DNA from: CAWUEX02 sp963921305 | GTDB taxonomy: Bacteria; Pseudomonadota; Alphaproteobacteria; Rhodospirillales; Rhodospirillaceae | Length of the DNA stretch: 64,000 nt | NCBI GenBank assembly: GCA_963921305.4 | Contig: CAWUEX030000002.1 | Coordinates: 2,542,001 to 2,606,000 of the forward strand | Reading direction: 5' to 3' | Shown: positions 1-8,919 of the stretch, piece after piece | Numbering within the stretch: the stretch's first letter is position 1 | How the letters are laid out: every line of letters starts with the position of its first letter | Made by a program: the position numbers and the translations under genes | The notes under the pieces: model-generated | Told to the model about the DNA's origin: nothing | Database searches by the model: none | Seen by the model: the letters and a program-made list of their open reading frames with translations, nothing else

Positions 1-668
1 CGCCCTTACATCCCGAAGGCCCGGCCTTCGTCGGCATCTTCGCTGTCGCCACTTTTATTCTGTGGCTGATCTGGGAACCGTTTGGCCCCATCGGCCTCGG
101 GTTAACGGTGTGGTGTTTTTACTTCTTCCGCGATCCCGACCGGGTAACGCCCACACGCGAGGGTTTGGTTATCAGTCCGGCTGACGGCGTGGTGCAGTCC
201 ATCACGGAATGCGATGGCCCACCGGAGCTGGATGTAAACGGCACACAGTTCACCCGGGTCAGCGTTTTCATGAGCGTGTTCGATTGCCATGTGAACCGCA
301 TGCCCATCGCCGGCAAGATTGAGAAAGAAGTCTATGTTCCTGGACTGTTTCTTAACGCGACCCTTGATAAGGCGAGCGAAGACAACGAACGGCAATGCCT
401 CTTGGTCGCGGCGGACACGGGTAAGCAGTTTGCGGTGGTGCAGATCGCCGGACTTGTGGCGCGGCGTATCCGCTGTGATGTCCAGGCGGAACAGCATCTC
501 ACGACCGGGGAGCGCATCGGCATGATTCGCTTCGGCAGCCGGGTCGACGTGTACCTGCCGAAGGGGGTGCATCCTTTGGTGTCCGTCGGGCAAAAGATGG
601 TGGCCGGTGAAACCGTGCTGGCCGATGCCAAGTCCAAGGAGTCGGCCCGTGAGGGCGAGGTGCGGTAG
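1..668 (+). CDS. psd: Phosphatidylserine decarboxylase proenzyme, 5' end outside window
   Basis: Makes phosphatidylethanolamine by decarboxylating phosphatidylserine at the inner membrane. The reading frame is open from base 3; the first ATG at 108 is internal, because upstream codons read a typical N-terminal membrane stretch (LHPEGPAF...LWLIWEPFGP). Only a few residues should be missing. The self-cleavage site is visible as RFGS at 528-539: cleavage between Gly (534-536) and Ser (537-539) would give the pyruvoyl group. The short length (about 222 residues visible) fits the compact alphaproteobacterial/archaeal-type Psd rather than the longer E. coli type. The stop is 2 nt before the pssA start, so the two phospholipid enzymes are surely cotranscribed and act in sequence. 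Confidence 0.95.
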   Translation, partial: PLHPEGPAFVGIFAVATFILWLIWEPFGPIGLGLTVWCFYFFRDPDRVTPTREGLVISPADGVVQSITECDGPPELDVNGTQFTRVSVFMSVFDCHVNRMPIAGKIEKEVYVPGLFLNATLDKASEDNERQCLLVAADTGKQFAVVQIAGLVARRIRCDVQAEQHLTTGERIGMIRFGSRVDVYLPKGVHPLVSVGQKMVAGETVLADAKSKESAREGEVR

Positions 669-670
669 CC

Positions 671-1495
671 ATGCCAGACGATTCTCTCGATCCTGACCTG
701 CACAGCGAGCAGGCTTCCCGGCGGCGCCGGACCATGCCGTTCAACCAGCTGTTCCCCAACATGCTCACCGTGCTGGCGCTGTGCAGTGGGCTGACCGCGA
801 TTCGCTTTGCCATCGGCGGGGATTTTGAGCGCGCGGTTATCGCGCTGGTGATCGCCTGTTTCCTCGACGGCATTGACGGCCTCGTCGCCCGGTTGCTGCA
901 CGGCACCACGAAGTTTGGCGCGGAGCTGGATTCTCTCTCGGATGGCATCAGTTTCGGCATGGTGCCGGCGATCCTGCTGTATCTCTGGGCCATGCAGGAT
1001 GCGGGTACGATTGGCTGGGCTTTGTGTCTGCTGTTTTCGGTGTGTTGCGTTCTGCGATTGGCCAGGTTCAACACCCATATTGGCGATCCCGGCCTGCCCA
1101 GCTGGGCGCACAACTATTTCACCGGCGTGCCATCGCCCGCGGCGGCGGGATTGGCGATTTTGCCAATGATCCTGTCGTTCCAGTTTAACGCTGGGATTTT
1201 TAATCAGCCGATTCTTGTTGGCACGTTTCTGGCCGTGGTGTCGTTTCTGATGGTCAGTAAGGTGCCGACCTTCTCAGTCAAGAAGCTGCGCGTGCCGCGC
1301 CAGTTCGCCTTGCCCATGATGCTGCTGATTGCGCTTGGGGCCGGGTTCCTGGTCACCGAAACCTGGGTCACGCTTGGCATCATGGGGGCGCTTTACCTGG
1401 GCAGCATTCCGTTCAGCGTGATCACGTTTCTCCGCCTATCCCGCCGCGGCGGTCCGACCGCTGAGGAACTGGCGGAAGCGGAAGCCGACGACTAG
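671..1495 (+). CDS. pssA: CDP-diacylglycerol--serine O-phosphatidyltransferase
   Basis: Transfers the phosphatidyl group from CDP-diacylglycerol to L-serine, supplying the substrate of the Psd enzyme encoded just upstream. The CDP-alcohol phosphatidyltransferase signature is complete: D69-G70, A73-R74, G83, D87 and D91 (DGLVAR, then G-x3-D-x3-D). Multiple hydrophobic segments follow, consistent with an integral membrane enzyme. The 274-residue length is normal for the bacterial type II family. The ATG lies 2 nt after the psd stop, so translational coupling is likely. It ends 5 nt before the convergent efflux-pump gene, with no visible terminator between them. Confidence 0.95.
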   Translation: MPDDSLDPDLHSEQASRRRRTMPFNQLFPNMLTVLALCSGLTAIRFAIGGDFERAVIALVIACFLDGIDGLVARLLHGTTKFGAELDSLSDGISFGMVPAILLYLWAMQDAGTIGWALCLLFSVCCVLRLARFNTHIGDPGLPSWAHNYFTGVPSPAAAGLAILPMILSFQFNAGIFNQPILVGTFLAVVSFLMVSKVPTFSVKKLRVPRQFALPMMLLIALGAGFLVTETWVTLGIMGALYLGSIPFSVITFLRLSRRGGPTAEELAEAEADD

Positions 1496-1500
1496 ACCGG

Positions 1501-4500
1501 TTATTCCGCCGGCTGATTGATCAGGGTTCCCCCGTCACCGCTTTGTCCACTGCGCCGCGCCGCCAGCTTGGCCTGGATGTCCGTACGCAGTTTGAGAGCG
1601 CAGGGCGTCACCACCAGCGTCAATACAGTCGCGAAGGTCAGGCCGCAGACGATGGCGATGGCCAGCTGTTGCCACCACTGCAGTGACGGCGCGCCGATGT
1701 GCACGGTGCGCTGAACAAAATCGACGTTGATCTTGAACATCATCGGCATGAGCCCGAGCACAGTGGTGATGGTCGTCAGCAGCACCGGGCGCAGGCGCTG
1801 AACGCCGGTTTGCAAGATGGCTTGCACCGGATCGGCGATGTCTTTCCGCAAGCGGTCGTAGGTGTCGATCAGCACGATGTTGTTGTTGACCACAATCCCT
1901 GCCAGCGAAATCACGCCGACGCCCGACATGATGATGCCGAAGGGCTGCTGGAAGATCAGCAGTCCGAGGAACACACCAATGGTCGACATGACCACGGCGC
2001 TGAGAATCAGAAACGCGGAATAGAAGCTGTTGAACTGCGTGACCAGAATCACGCCCATCAAGAACAGCGCGACAATGAACGCGTTTTGCAGGAACGCCGC
2101 CGACTCTTGCTGTTCTTCGTCTTCCCCTTTGAACGCCCAGCGCACCGCCGGGTCCCACTCATCGGTTGACGAGATGAACTGCTCGATCTGACGGACCTTG
2201 GCGTCCGGAATGATGCCAGCTTCAACGCTGGCGATGACCGAGACCACGCGGCGTCCGTCGATGCGGTTGATCTCACCAGAGTCCTGCTTAGCGACGCGTT
2301 TGACGAAGCTGGACACAGGTACCGGACCGCCCGGGGTGTTGACCCGGATGGCATCCAGCTCATCCAAGGTCCGGTAGCCTTCGGGATAGCGCGCAACGAT
2401 ATCGACTTCGTCATCGGCATTGTCGGGGCGGTAGTCGGACAGTTTCAGGCCTTCGGTAACCAGCTGCACCATGTCGCCGATGGCGCCGATGTCGACGCCG
2501 AATTTAGCGGCCTGGGCGCGGTCGACTTCCAGTTCCCATTCGATGCCCGGAAGGGGCAGGGTGTCTTCGACGTCGACAAACCCACCGACGCGCTGCAGTT
2601 CCGCGCGCACCAGCGCTACGTGCTCTGCCAGCACATCGAAGTCCTCGCCCATGATGTCGAGATGGAATTGGCGCCCGGTCGGCGGGCCCATTTTTTCTTC
2701 CCAGATCTCGATCTTCACGCCGGGCAGGTCGGCCAAGCGTTCGCGCATGTCGGCCACAACCTCGACCGACGGGCGGCGGGACTCCCAATCCTTATATTCA
2801 AATTGTACAGCGCCGACGATGTCGGCCGAGCCGCCGTCGCGGTAGCGTGCGCCTTCAGCGGAGCGGGCGTATACGGTCTTGAACTCCGGCAAATCGAAAA
2901 TCCGCTCCTCGACCTGACGGGTCAGGGCATCCTTATCCTCGACCGAGAGGTTGCCGCGGGCGTGGACGTAAACCGCGCCGCGCTCGGGCTCGGACTCGGG
3001 CATGAATTCGACGCCTTTGCCGAATGACCAGTACAGCACTTGGGCGCTGATCAGCAGCACGAAGGCGCCGGTCAGCACACGGCCGGAGTTGTTCAGCGTG
3101 CGCTTGAGCAGGCGGGCATAGGCGCCGGTGAAGCCCGGCAGGCTGGTGAAGTCCTGGCCGCGGCCGGCGGCGATGGCTTTCATCAGGTCCGGATTGCCGA
3201 TCCCCGGGCGGCCGACCTTAGAGCCCAAGGTGGGAATGAAGATCAGGGCCATCAGCAACGACGCGGACAACGTCGCGATCAACGTGATGGGAAGATACTT
3301 CATGAACTCGCCGAACAAGCCGGTCCAGAACAGCAGCGGTGTAAACGCGGCCAGAGTGGTCGCGGTTGAGGCGGTCACCGGCCAGGCCATGCGTTTGGCG
3401 GCCAAGGCGTAGGCCTCGCGCCGGTCCAGTCCCTCGGTCATTTTGCGGTCGGCATATTCGGTGACGACGATGGCGCCATCCACCAGCATGCCGACGGAGA
3501 GGATCAGGCCGAACAGCACCACCATGTTGATGGTCATACCGCCGGAGTAGAGCACGAGAATCCCCATCAGGAACGAGCCAGGAATGGCGACACCAACCAG
3601 CAAGCCGGCGCGCAATCCCAGCGCGGCGACGACCACGATCATCACCAGCAGCACGGCGGTGACAACGTTGTTCTGCAGCTCAAACAACATGTCGCGGATC
3701 ATCTTCGACTTGTCTTGGAAATAGTTGACCTGAATGCCCGGCGGCCAGGATTTCATATCTTCCTCAACGATGGCCCGGGCGGCCTCGACGGTTTCGATGA
3801 TGTTTTCACCGACCCGCTTGGAGACCTCCAGCGTCAGCGAGGACTGGCCATTGACGCGGGCATAGCCTGACGCGTCCTTGAACGTGCGGCGGCCCTTGGC
3901 GACATCGCCAACGGTGATCGACGCATCCCGGTTGACGACGACGGGGAGTTCCAGCACGTCTTCGACGCCTTCGATCAGGCCAGGCACGTTGATGGCGAAG
4001 CGCCCGGTGCCGGTGTCCAGTTCGCCGGCGGCGATCACCGTGTTGTTGCGTTTGAGGAAGTTGGTGAATTCGTTGGCATCGATCCCATAGGACTTGAGCA
4101 GCGCGGGATCGATGATCACTTCCATTTGCTCTTCGCGGTCGCCGGCAATGTCGGCCTCGAGAACACTGGGAATTTCCTCGATACGGTCCTTGAGGCGCTT
4201 GGCGATGGTGAACAGGGTGCGCTCGGGCACGTCGCCGGACAGGCTGATAGCCAGGATCGGCAACAGGCTCATGTTGACTTCATGCACCGTCGGTTCTTCC
4301 GCTCCGGCAGGCAGTTCCGCCTTGGCGATGTCGACGGCTTCGCGCACGTCCTGCAGCGCTTTGTCGACGTCAAACCCGGCTTCGAACTCCATCGTGACGT
4401 TGGCGCCGTTGGGATAGGACTGGCCCTTAATTTCTTTGACACCTTCGACGGAGCGCATCTCCCGTTCCATCGGCCGGACGAGCAGGCGTTCGCCGTCTTC

Positions 4501-4671
4501 CGGCGAGATGCCCCGGTAGACCATGCTGACATAGATGGTCGGTACGGGGACGTCGGGCTCGGCCTCTTTGGGGATATCCACAAAGGCCGTAATGCCGGCG
4601 ATGAGAATCATCGCCAGCATGGACAGGACCGTGCGGGAGCGGCTCAGCGCCGCTTCGATCAGTGCGGTCAT
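1501..4671 (-). CDS. RND-family efflux transporter permease
   Basis: Inner-membrane proton-driven resistance-nodulation-division pump, 1056 residues, the usual size for tripartite efflux. The N-terminal membrane helix is followed by a large periplasmic loop (about residues 40-330), a block of helices (335-490), a second large loop and a C-terminal helix block. The TM4 proton-relay motif reads LVDGAIVV (D398-G399), so the second Asp of the AcrB Asp pair is replaced by Gly; only one of the two acidic residues is present. Its start codon overlaps the stop of the adaptor gene by 4 nt (ATGA, 4668-4671). Order padR-adaptor-pump, transcribed leftward. No outer-membrane TolC-like gene is adjacent. 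Substrate unknown. Confidence 0.93.
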   Translation of the reverse strand: MTALIEAALSRSRTVLSMLAMILIAGITAFVDIPKEAEPDVPVPTIYVSMVYRGISPEDGERLLVRPMEREMRSVEGVKEIKGQSYPNGANVTMEFEAGFDVDKALQDVREAVDIAKAELPAGAEEPTVHEVNMSLLPILAISLSGDVPERTLFTIAKRLKDRIEEIPSVLEADIAGDREEQMEVIIDPALLKSYGIDANEFTNFLKRNNTVIAAGELDTGTGRFAINVPGLIEGVEDVLELPVVVNRDASITVGDVAKGRRTFKDASGYARVNGQSSLTLEVSKRVGENIIETVEAARAIVEEDMKSWPPGIQVNYFQDKSKMIRDMLFELQNNVVTAVLLVMIVVVAALGLRAGLLVGVAIPGSFLMGILVLYSGGMTINMVVLFGLILSVGMLVDGAIVVTEYADRKMTEGLDRREAYALAAKRMAWPVTASTATTLAAFTPLLFWTGLFGEFMKYLPITLIATLSASLLMALIFIPTLGSKVGRPGIGNPDLMKAIAAGRGQDFTSLPGFTGAYARLLKRTLNNSGRVLTGAFVLLISAQVLYWSFGKGVEFMPESEPERGAVYVHARGNLSVEDKDALTRQVEERIFDLPEFKTVYARSAEGARYRDGGSADIVGAVQFEYKDWESRRPSVEVVADMRERLADLPGVKIEIWEEKMGPPTGRQFHLDIMGEDFDVLAEHVALVRAELQRVGGFVDVEDTLPLPGIEWELEVDRAQAAKFGVDIGAIGDMVQLVTEGLKLSDYRPDNADDEVDIVARYPEGYRTLDELDAIRVNTPGGPVPVSSFVKRVAKQDSGEINRIDGRRVVSVIASVEAGIIPDAKVRQIEQFISSTDEWDPAVRWAFKGEDEEQQESAAFLQNAFIVALFLMGVILVTQFNSFYSAFLILSAVVMSTIGVFLGLLIFQQPFGIIMSGVGVISLAGIVVNNNIVLIDTYDRLRKDIADPVQAILQTGVQRLRPVLLTTITTVLGLMPMMFKINVDFVQRTVHIGAPSLQWWQQLAIAIVCGLTFATVLTLVVTPCALKLRTDIQAKLAARRSGQSGDGGTLINQPAE

Positions 4672-5807
4672 CGCTGCTGCCCTTCCAGCGCCAATTGGCG
4701 CGAAGGTGCGGGTTCAAGCGCGCCGACCTGACCGGCATTGCCGATCACCGGCTGGACCGCTTGCCCTTCACTGACGAACTCCTGCCCGATGGTGATGATA
4801 TCCACTGTTGCCGGCAGTCCGGTCAGCCACACGCTGTCCGTGGTCGCCGCAGACGTTCCGACTTCGGCAAACACGACCCGTCCCTCCGCGTCGACATATT
4901 TGATACCGACGGCGCCGTCGGCATTCAGAGTCAGAGCGGCTGGCGGCACGCGGTGGGCCATGACTTCCTGAGCGGGCAAGCTGACAGTTGCCGTCATCCC
5001 GTCGACCAGCTTTCTGTCCGGGTTGTCGACGGACACCTCCACCGTGAAGGTGCGGGTCTCTGGAGAGGCCATGGTGGAGACGAAGGTGACGGTGCCCTGA
5101 ACGGGACGGCCATCGATCAACTGCGCCTGCGCGGCCGTGCCGGCGCGGACTTCGCCGACCGAAAGCTCTGCCAGTTCGACCACCAGCAACAGCGGATCAA
5201 GGTCGACCATCTCGGCGATGTCATCGCCGACGCGGACGTAGTTGCCCACTTCCACGTGGTTGCGGTTGAACACTCCGTCGAAAGGCGCGCGGATGGTGGT
5301 GCGGGCGAATTCGAGGCGCGCTGCTTCCAGATTGGCGCGGGCGGACTCCAATTCGGCCTTGGCATTGGCCAAGGCGACTTCGGAGGTGAACGATTTTTTC
5401 GACAGGTCCTCTGCGGCGCGGAACTCCAGTTCGCGTTTGGCCACCAATGCTTCCGCTTCCGTCACCCGGGCAGGGCGGTCCTCCGGCGCGAGGCGGATCA
5501 GAGGCTCGCCCTTGGTAACGGGCGTGCCGCGTTGGACCAGCAAATCGGTGACCGTGCCTTCCGTTTCGGCCCGCATAGTGACGGCGCGGGAGGCCTCGGT
5601 GCGGCCGGACACGCGGATTTCGCGCACCCGTGGTTGGGCTTGCGAGCGTAACACCTGAACCCGTTGCAGTTCTGTTGGGGTGTTCAAGGCTGCCTGTTCC
5701 GCTGCCGAGAGCTCGACTTCCGCATCGGAGGAAAACAGCATGCCGGAGGCGACCCAAAGGGTTGCCGCGGCGGCTATCACGGCAGCGGTGAGGTAGGAGC
5801 TCTTCAT
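4668..5807 (-). CDS. Periplasmic adaptor (membrane fusion protein) of RND pump
   Basis: HlyD/AcrA-type adaptor, 379 residues, expected to bridge the RND pump and an outer-membrane channel. A hydrophobic N-terminal segment (residues 5-22) serves as membrane anchor or signal. Next comes a biotinyl-lipoyl-like half motif (VTDLLVQRGTPVTKGEPL), an Ala/Glu-rich coiled coil (about 115-160), the second lipoyl half (IRAPFDGVFNRNHVEVGNYV) and a beta-barrel region. It overlaps the upstream padR stop (ATGA, 5804-5807) and the downstream pump start by 4 nt each, so the three proteins should be made in balance from one mRNA. Confidence 0.92.
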   Translation of the reverse strand: MKSSYLTAAVIAAAATLWVASGMLFSSDAEVELSAAEQAALNTPTELQRVQVLRSQAQPRVREIRVSGRTEASRAVTMRAETEGTVTDLLVQRGTPVTKGEPLIRLAPEDRPARVTEAEALVAKRELEFRAAEDLSKKSFTSEVALANAKAELESARANLEAARLEFARTTIRAPFDGVFNRNHVEVGNYVRVGDDIAEMVDLDPLLLVVELAELSVGEVRAGTAAQAQLIDGRPVQGTVTFVSTMASPETRTFTVEVSVDNPDRKLVDGMTATVSLPAQEVMAHRVPPAALTLNADGAVGIKYVDAEGRVVFAEVGTSAATTDSVWLTGLPATVDIITIGQEFVSEGQAVQPVIGNAGQVGALEPAPSRQLALEGQQR

Positions 5808-6400
5808 GGCGTTCCTCCCACGGCAGCGACAGGCCTGTGTTCGCTCATCCTGGCCGGACCCACATTGCTGTTGGCTTCGCCAGACGCTTGAATCACCAAT
5901 TCATCGCGGCGCTTCCGTAGAAACGTCACAGCGGTCTCATACATGGCGAGGCCGAAGTCATTGACGAAGGTACGCACAGGCGGCGCGTCTTCAGCGCAGG
6001 TGCACGACTTCAAGGCGTCTAACCGGGCCTCATACTCTTCAAGGTATCGGTCGATCAGTGCAATCACGTCGGCGCGCGGCAAGTAGTCGCCAAAGGAGAG
6101 GATGAACAACATCTCAGAGCGCATCTTGTCCGGCGCCGGGGGTGATGAGATTGCGTCCAGGAAGGCGGCGCGGCCGGCGGGCGTGATGCTGTAAATCTTT
6201 TTGTCAGGGCGGCCATCCTGTTCGGCGACACGGCAGGTCACCCAGTCCCGTTCCAAGAGTACGGTCAACGCGGGATAGATCGAGCCGAAGCTGACATCGT
6301 GAATGGCGCTGAACACACCATCCTCGAACAGCTTGCGGATCTCATAGCCGGAGGCGTCGTCATGCATCAGCGCGCCCAAGCACAAGGTTTTTGCGTCCAC
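5804..6400 (-). CDS. PadR-family transcriptional regulator
   Basis: Winged-helix regulator of 198 residues, first gene of the efflux operon. The N-terminal domain reads LCLGALMHDDASGYEIRKLFE, then FGSIYPALTVLLERDWV, the classic PadR recognition-helix region, followed by the wing with KKIYSITPAGRAAF. A C-terminal helical dimerisation domain (about 90-165) includes a CTC pair. PadR proteins of this type usually repress their own operon and the efflux pump and release DNA on binding a drug-like ligand. The inverted repeat at 6456-6478, 56 nt upstream, is a candidate operator. Effector unknown. Confidence 0.92.
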   Translation of the reverse strand: MDAKTLCLGALMHDDASGYEIRKLFEDGVFSAIHDVSFGSIYPALTVLLERDWVTCRVAEQDGRPDKKIYSITPAGRAAFLDAISSPPAPDKMRSEMLFILSFGDYLPRADVIALIDRYLEEYEARLDALKSCTCAEDAPPVRTFVNDFGLAMYETAVTFLRKRRDELVIQASGEANSNVGPARMSEHRPVAAVGGTP

Positions 6401-6455
6401 CGATTATCTCCTTGGGGTTGCTTGTGAATCCGGGATGCAACCTTATTTGGCGAAG

Positions 6456-6478
6456 TTTATATTGATTTGATATATAAA
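6456..6478. promoter_or_regulatory. Inverted repeat upstream of padR, candidate operator/promoter
   Basis: Perfect 7-nt inverted repeat TTTATAT / ATATAAA with a 9-nt spacer, inside the very AT-rich stretch between padR (start 6400) and the end of uvrB (6565). It also contains TATA-like sequence that could be a -10 element for the leftward operon. PadR regulators usually bind dyad-symmetric AT-rich sites over their own promoters, so autoregulation here is a reasonable inference. The sequence does not match the ATGT-n8-ACAT consensus exactly. Confidence 0.45.
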
Positions 6479-6564
6479 GGGTCAACATACAAATCCGGAC
6501 ACCAGCTATGCTGAATCGGCACAGCTGGGCAGATTTATCCAGACAAATCAGGGAGTTGGGAGCG

Positions 6565-8739
6565 CTACGGCCCCTTGCGGCGCTTCGACTTCTGACGCCG
6601 CCGCACCGCCCGGCCTTTGCCCTTGGCGCCTGGTTCCGGCACGCGGGAGCGTTTATCCCGGGCTTCCCGCTCGGGCTCAGACAATGCGTCCGGCGCGGTT
6701 TCCAGTTCCAACTCTTCCAGCCGGCGGATTTCGTCGCGCAGGCGGGCGGCTTCCTCGAACTCCAGATTGCCGGCAGCGTCGCGCATTTTCTTGTCCAAGT
6801 CTTCGATCACGGCACGCAGGTTGTGACCGAGCAACTCGGTTTCCTCGGCCAGGCCCGTATCGACGGTGACGCGGTCCTGCTCGTAGACGCTCTCCAGCAG
6901 GTCGGCGATGTCCTTGCGCACGCTTTCCGGGGTGATGCCGTTGGCCGCGTTAAAGGCCTGCTGCTTCTCGCGGCGGCGGTTGGTTTCCGAAATCGCCTTG
7001 TCCAAGCTATCGGTCATGTTGTCGGCGTAGAGCACGACCTTGCCGTCAATGTTGCGCGCCGCCCGGCCGATGGTCTGGATCAGCGACCGGGCCGAGCGCA
7101 GGAAGCCTTCCTTGTCGGCATCCAGAATCGCGACCAGCGAGCACTCAGGGATGTCGAGGCCTTCGCGTAGCAAGTTGATGCCGACCAGCACGTCGAACAC
7201 GCCAAGCCGCAGATCGCGGATGATTTCGATGCGTTCTAACGTGTCCACGCCGGAGTGCATGTAGCGCACGCGAATGCCCTGTTCCGCCATGTACTCGGTC
7301 AGGTCTTCCGCCATGCGCTTTGTCAGCGTCGTCACCAGGGCGCGCATGCCCTGCTTCGCAACCTCTTTGACTTCCGCCAAGAGATCATCGACTTGAGACT
7401 CGGCGGGCCGGACATGACACACCGGATCGATCAATCCCGTTGGGCGGATGACCTGTTCGACAAACACACCCCCGGTGCGTTCCATCTCCCAATCGCCTGG
7501 CGTGGCGGAGACGAACACCGTTTGCGGCCGCATGGTGTCCCATTCCTCGAATTTCAGCGGGCGGTTGTCACAGCACGACGGCAGGCGGAATCCGAACTCC
7601 GCCAGGGTAGATTTGCGCTGAAAGTCGCCGCGGTACATGCCGCCGATTTGCGGTACGGCGACGTGGCTCTCGTCGACGAAAAGCAGCGCGTCTTCCGGAA
7701 TATACTCGAACAAAGTCGGCGGCGGTTGGCCGGGGGCCCGGCCGGTGAGGTAACGGGAATAGTTCTCGATGCCGCTGCAGTGTCCCGTCGTCTCCATCAT
7801 CTCCAGGTCGAACATTGTGCGCTGCTCAAGGCGCTGGGCCTCCAGCAACTTGCCTTGGCCGTGCAGTTCGTCCAGGCGCTCTTTCAGTTCTTGTTTGATG
7901 CCTTTGGCGGCCTGCGACAAAGCTGGGCGCGGCGTCACATAGTGGCTGCTGGGATAGACGGTGATGAAGGGCAGGGAGGCGGTTTTCTCGCCCGTCAGGG
8001 GATCGAATTCCTGTATGGACTCCACTTCGTCGCCGAACAGGGACAGCCGCCAGGCGCGGTCGGCGTAGTGGGCGGGAAAAATCTCGATGACGTCGCCGCG
8101 TACGCGGAAGGTGCCACGGTAAAACGCCGTGTCGTTGCGGGTGTATTGCAGGGCCACCAACTGCGACAGCAATTCCTGGCGCGGGAAGTCTTTGCCCGCC
8201 TCAACCTTGATGGTCATGCGCGAATAAGACTCAACCGAGCCCAAACCGTACAAGCACGACACCGACGAGACGATGATGACGTCGCGCCGCTCCAGAATCG
8301 CCCGCGTTGCCGAGTGGCGCATGCGATCGATCTGCTCGTTGATGCTGGCGTCTTTCTCGATGTAGGTGTCCGTGCGCGGCACGTAGGCTTCGGGCTGGTA
8401 GTAATCGTAGTAGGAGACGAAATACTCGACCGCGTTGTCGGGAAAGAACGCCTTGAACTCACCGTAGAGCTGCGCTGCCAGGGTTTTATTGGGGGCGAGA
8501 ATCAGCGCCGGGCGGCCCGTGCGGGCGATGATCTGGGCCATGGTGAAGGTCTTGCCGGACCCGGTGACGCCCAGCAGCACCTGATCGCGCTCGCCGTCCG
8601 TCAGCCCTTTATCCAACGCTTCGATGGCGTCCGGCTGGTCGCCCGCCGGGGTGAACGCGCTTTCAAGGCGGAATGAGGCGGCTTCCCCAACCTCCGGCTT
8701 TTCGTACATCGGAACAGCAACAGTCATGGCCGATAACAT
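6565..8739 (-). CDS. uvrB: Excinuclease ABC subunit B (UvrB)
   Basis: DNA-damage-verifying helicase-like subunit of nucleotide excision repair, 724 residues from the upstream ATG. Walker A GVTGSGKT is at about residues 57-64, the beta-hairpin motif YYDYYQPEAYVP follows near residue 110, the DEAD-type box appears as DESH, and the C-terminal UVR/UvrC-interaction motif (FEEAARLRDEIRRLE) is present. A basic tail rich in Arg/Lys ends the protein. A second in-frame ATG at 8727 (MTVAVPMYEK) is an equally good start; neither has a clear Shine-Dalgarno. It stands alone, with divergent lipoprotein gene upstream. Confidence 0.97.
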   Translation of the reverse strand: MLSAMTVAVPMYEKPEVGEAASFRLESAFTPAGDQPDAIEALDKGLTDGERDQVLLGVTGSGKTFTMAQIIARTGRPALILAPNKTLAAQLYGEFKAFFPDNAVEYFVSYYDYYQPEAYVPRTDTYIEKDASINEQIDRMRHSATRAILERRDVIIVSSVSCLYGLGSVESYSRMTIKVEAGKDFPRQELLSQLVALQYTRNDTAFYRGTFRVRGDVIEIFPAHYADRAWRLSLFGDEVESIQEFDPLTGEKTASLPFITVYPSSHYVTPRPALSQAAKGIKQELKERLDELHGQGKLLEAQRLEQRTMFDLEMMETTGHCSGIENYSRYLTGRAPGQPPPTLFEYIPEDALLFVDESHVAVPQIGGMYRGDFQRKSTLAEFGFRLPSCCDNRPLKFEEWDTMRPQTVFVSATPGDWEMERTGGVFVEQVIRPTGLIDPVCHVRPAESQVDDLLAEVKEVAKQGMRALVTTLTKRMAEDLTEYMAEQGIRVRYMHSGVDTLERIEIIRDLRLGVFDVLVGINLLREGLDIPECSLVAILDADKEGFLRSARSLIQTIGRAARNIDGKVVLYADNMTDSLDKAISETNRRREKQQAFNAANGITPESVRKDIADLLESVYEQDRVTVDTGLAEETELLGHNLRAVIEDLDKKMRDAAGNLEFEEAARLRDEIRRLEELELETAPDALSEPEREARDKRSRVPEPGAKGKGRAVRRRQKSKRRKGP

Positions 8740-8919
8740 AGGGCGGGGCAGCGCATTGGCAACGTCGATTTCACCCCATCAGAGACCACGACAGGAGATC
8801 TCGGCACCAAGTCCGTAGATGCAATTAAAAAGAGAATATATCGTCAATACAATTTTCATATTGAACATAACCTATGGTTGCGTAGACTTTTGCACCTAAC
8901 GTTCTTGGGGGCAGGACAC

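Noticed and set aside
7255..8676. 473-codon open frame on the plus strand opposite uvrB
   Set aside because: It is a shadow of the uvrB codon pattern in a GC-rich genome; composition is His/Arg/Gly-rich, there is no Shine-Dalgarno and no family motif.
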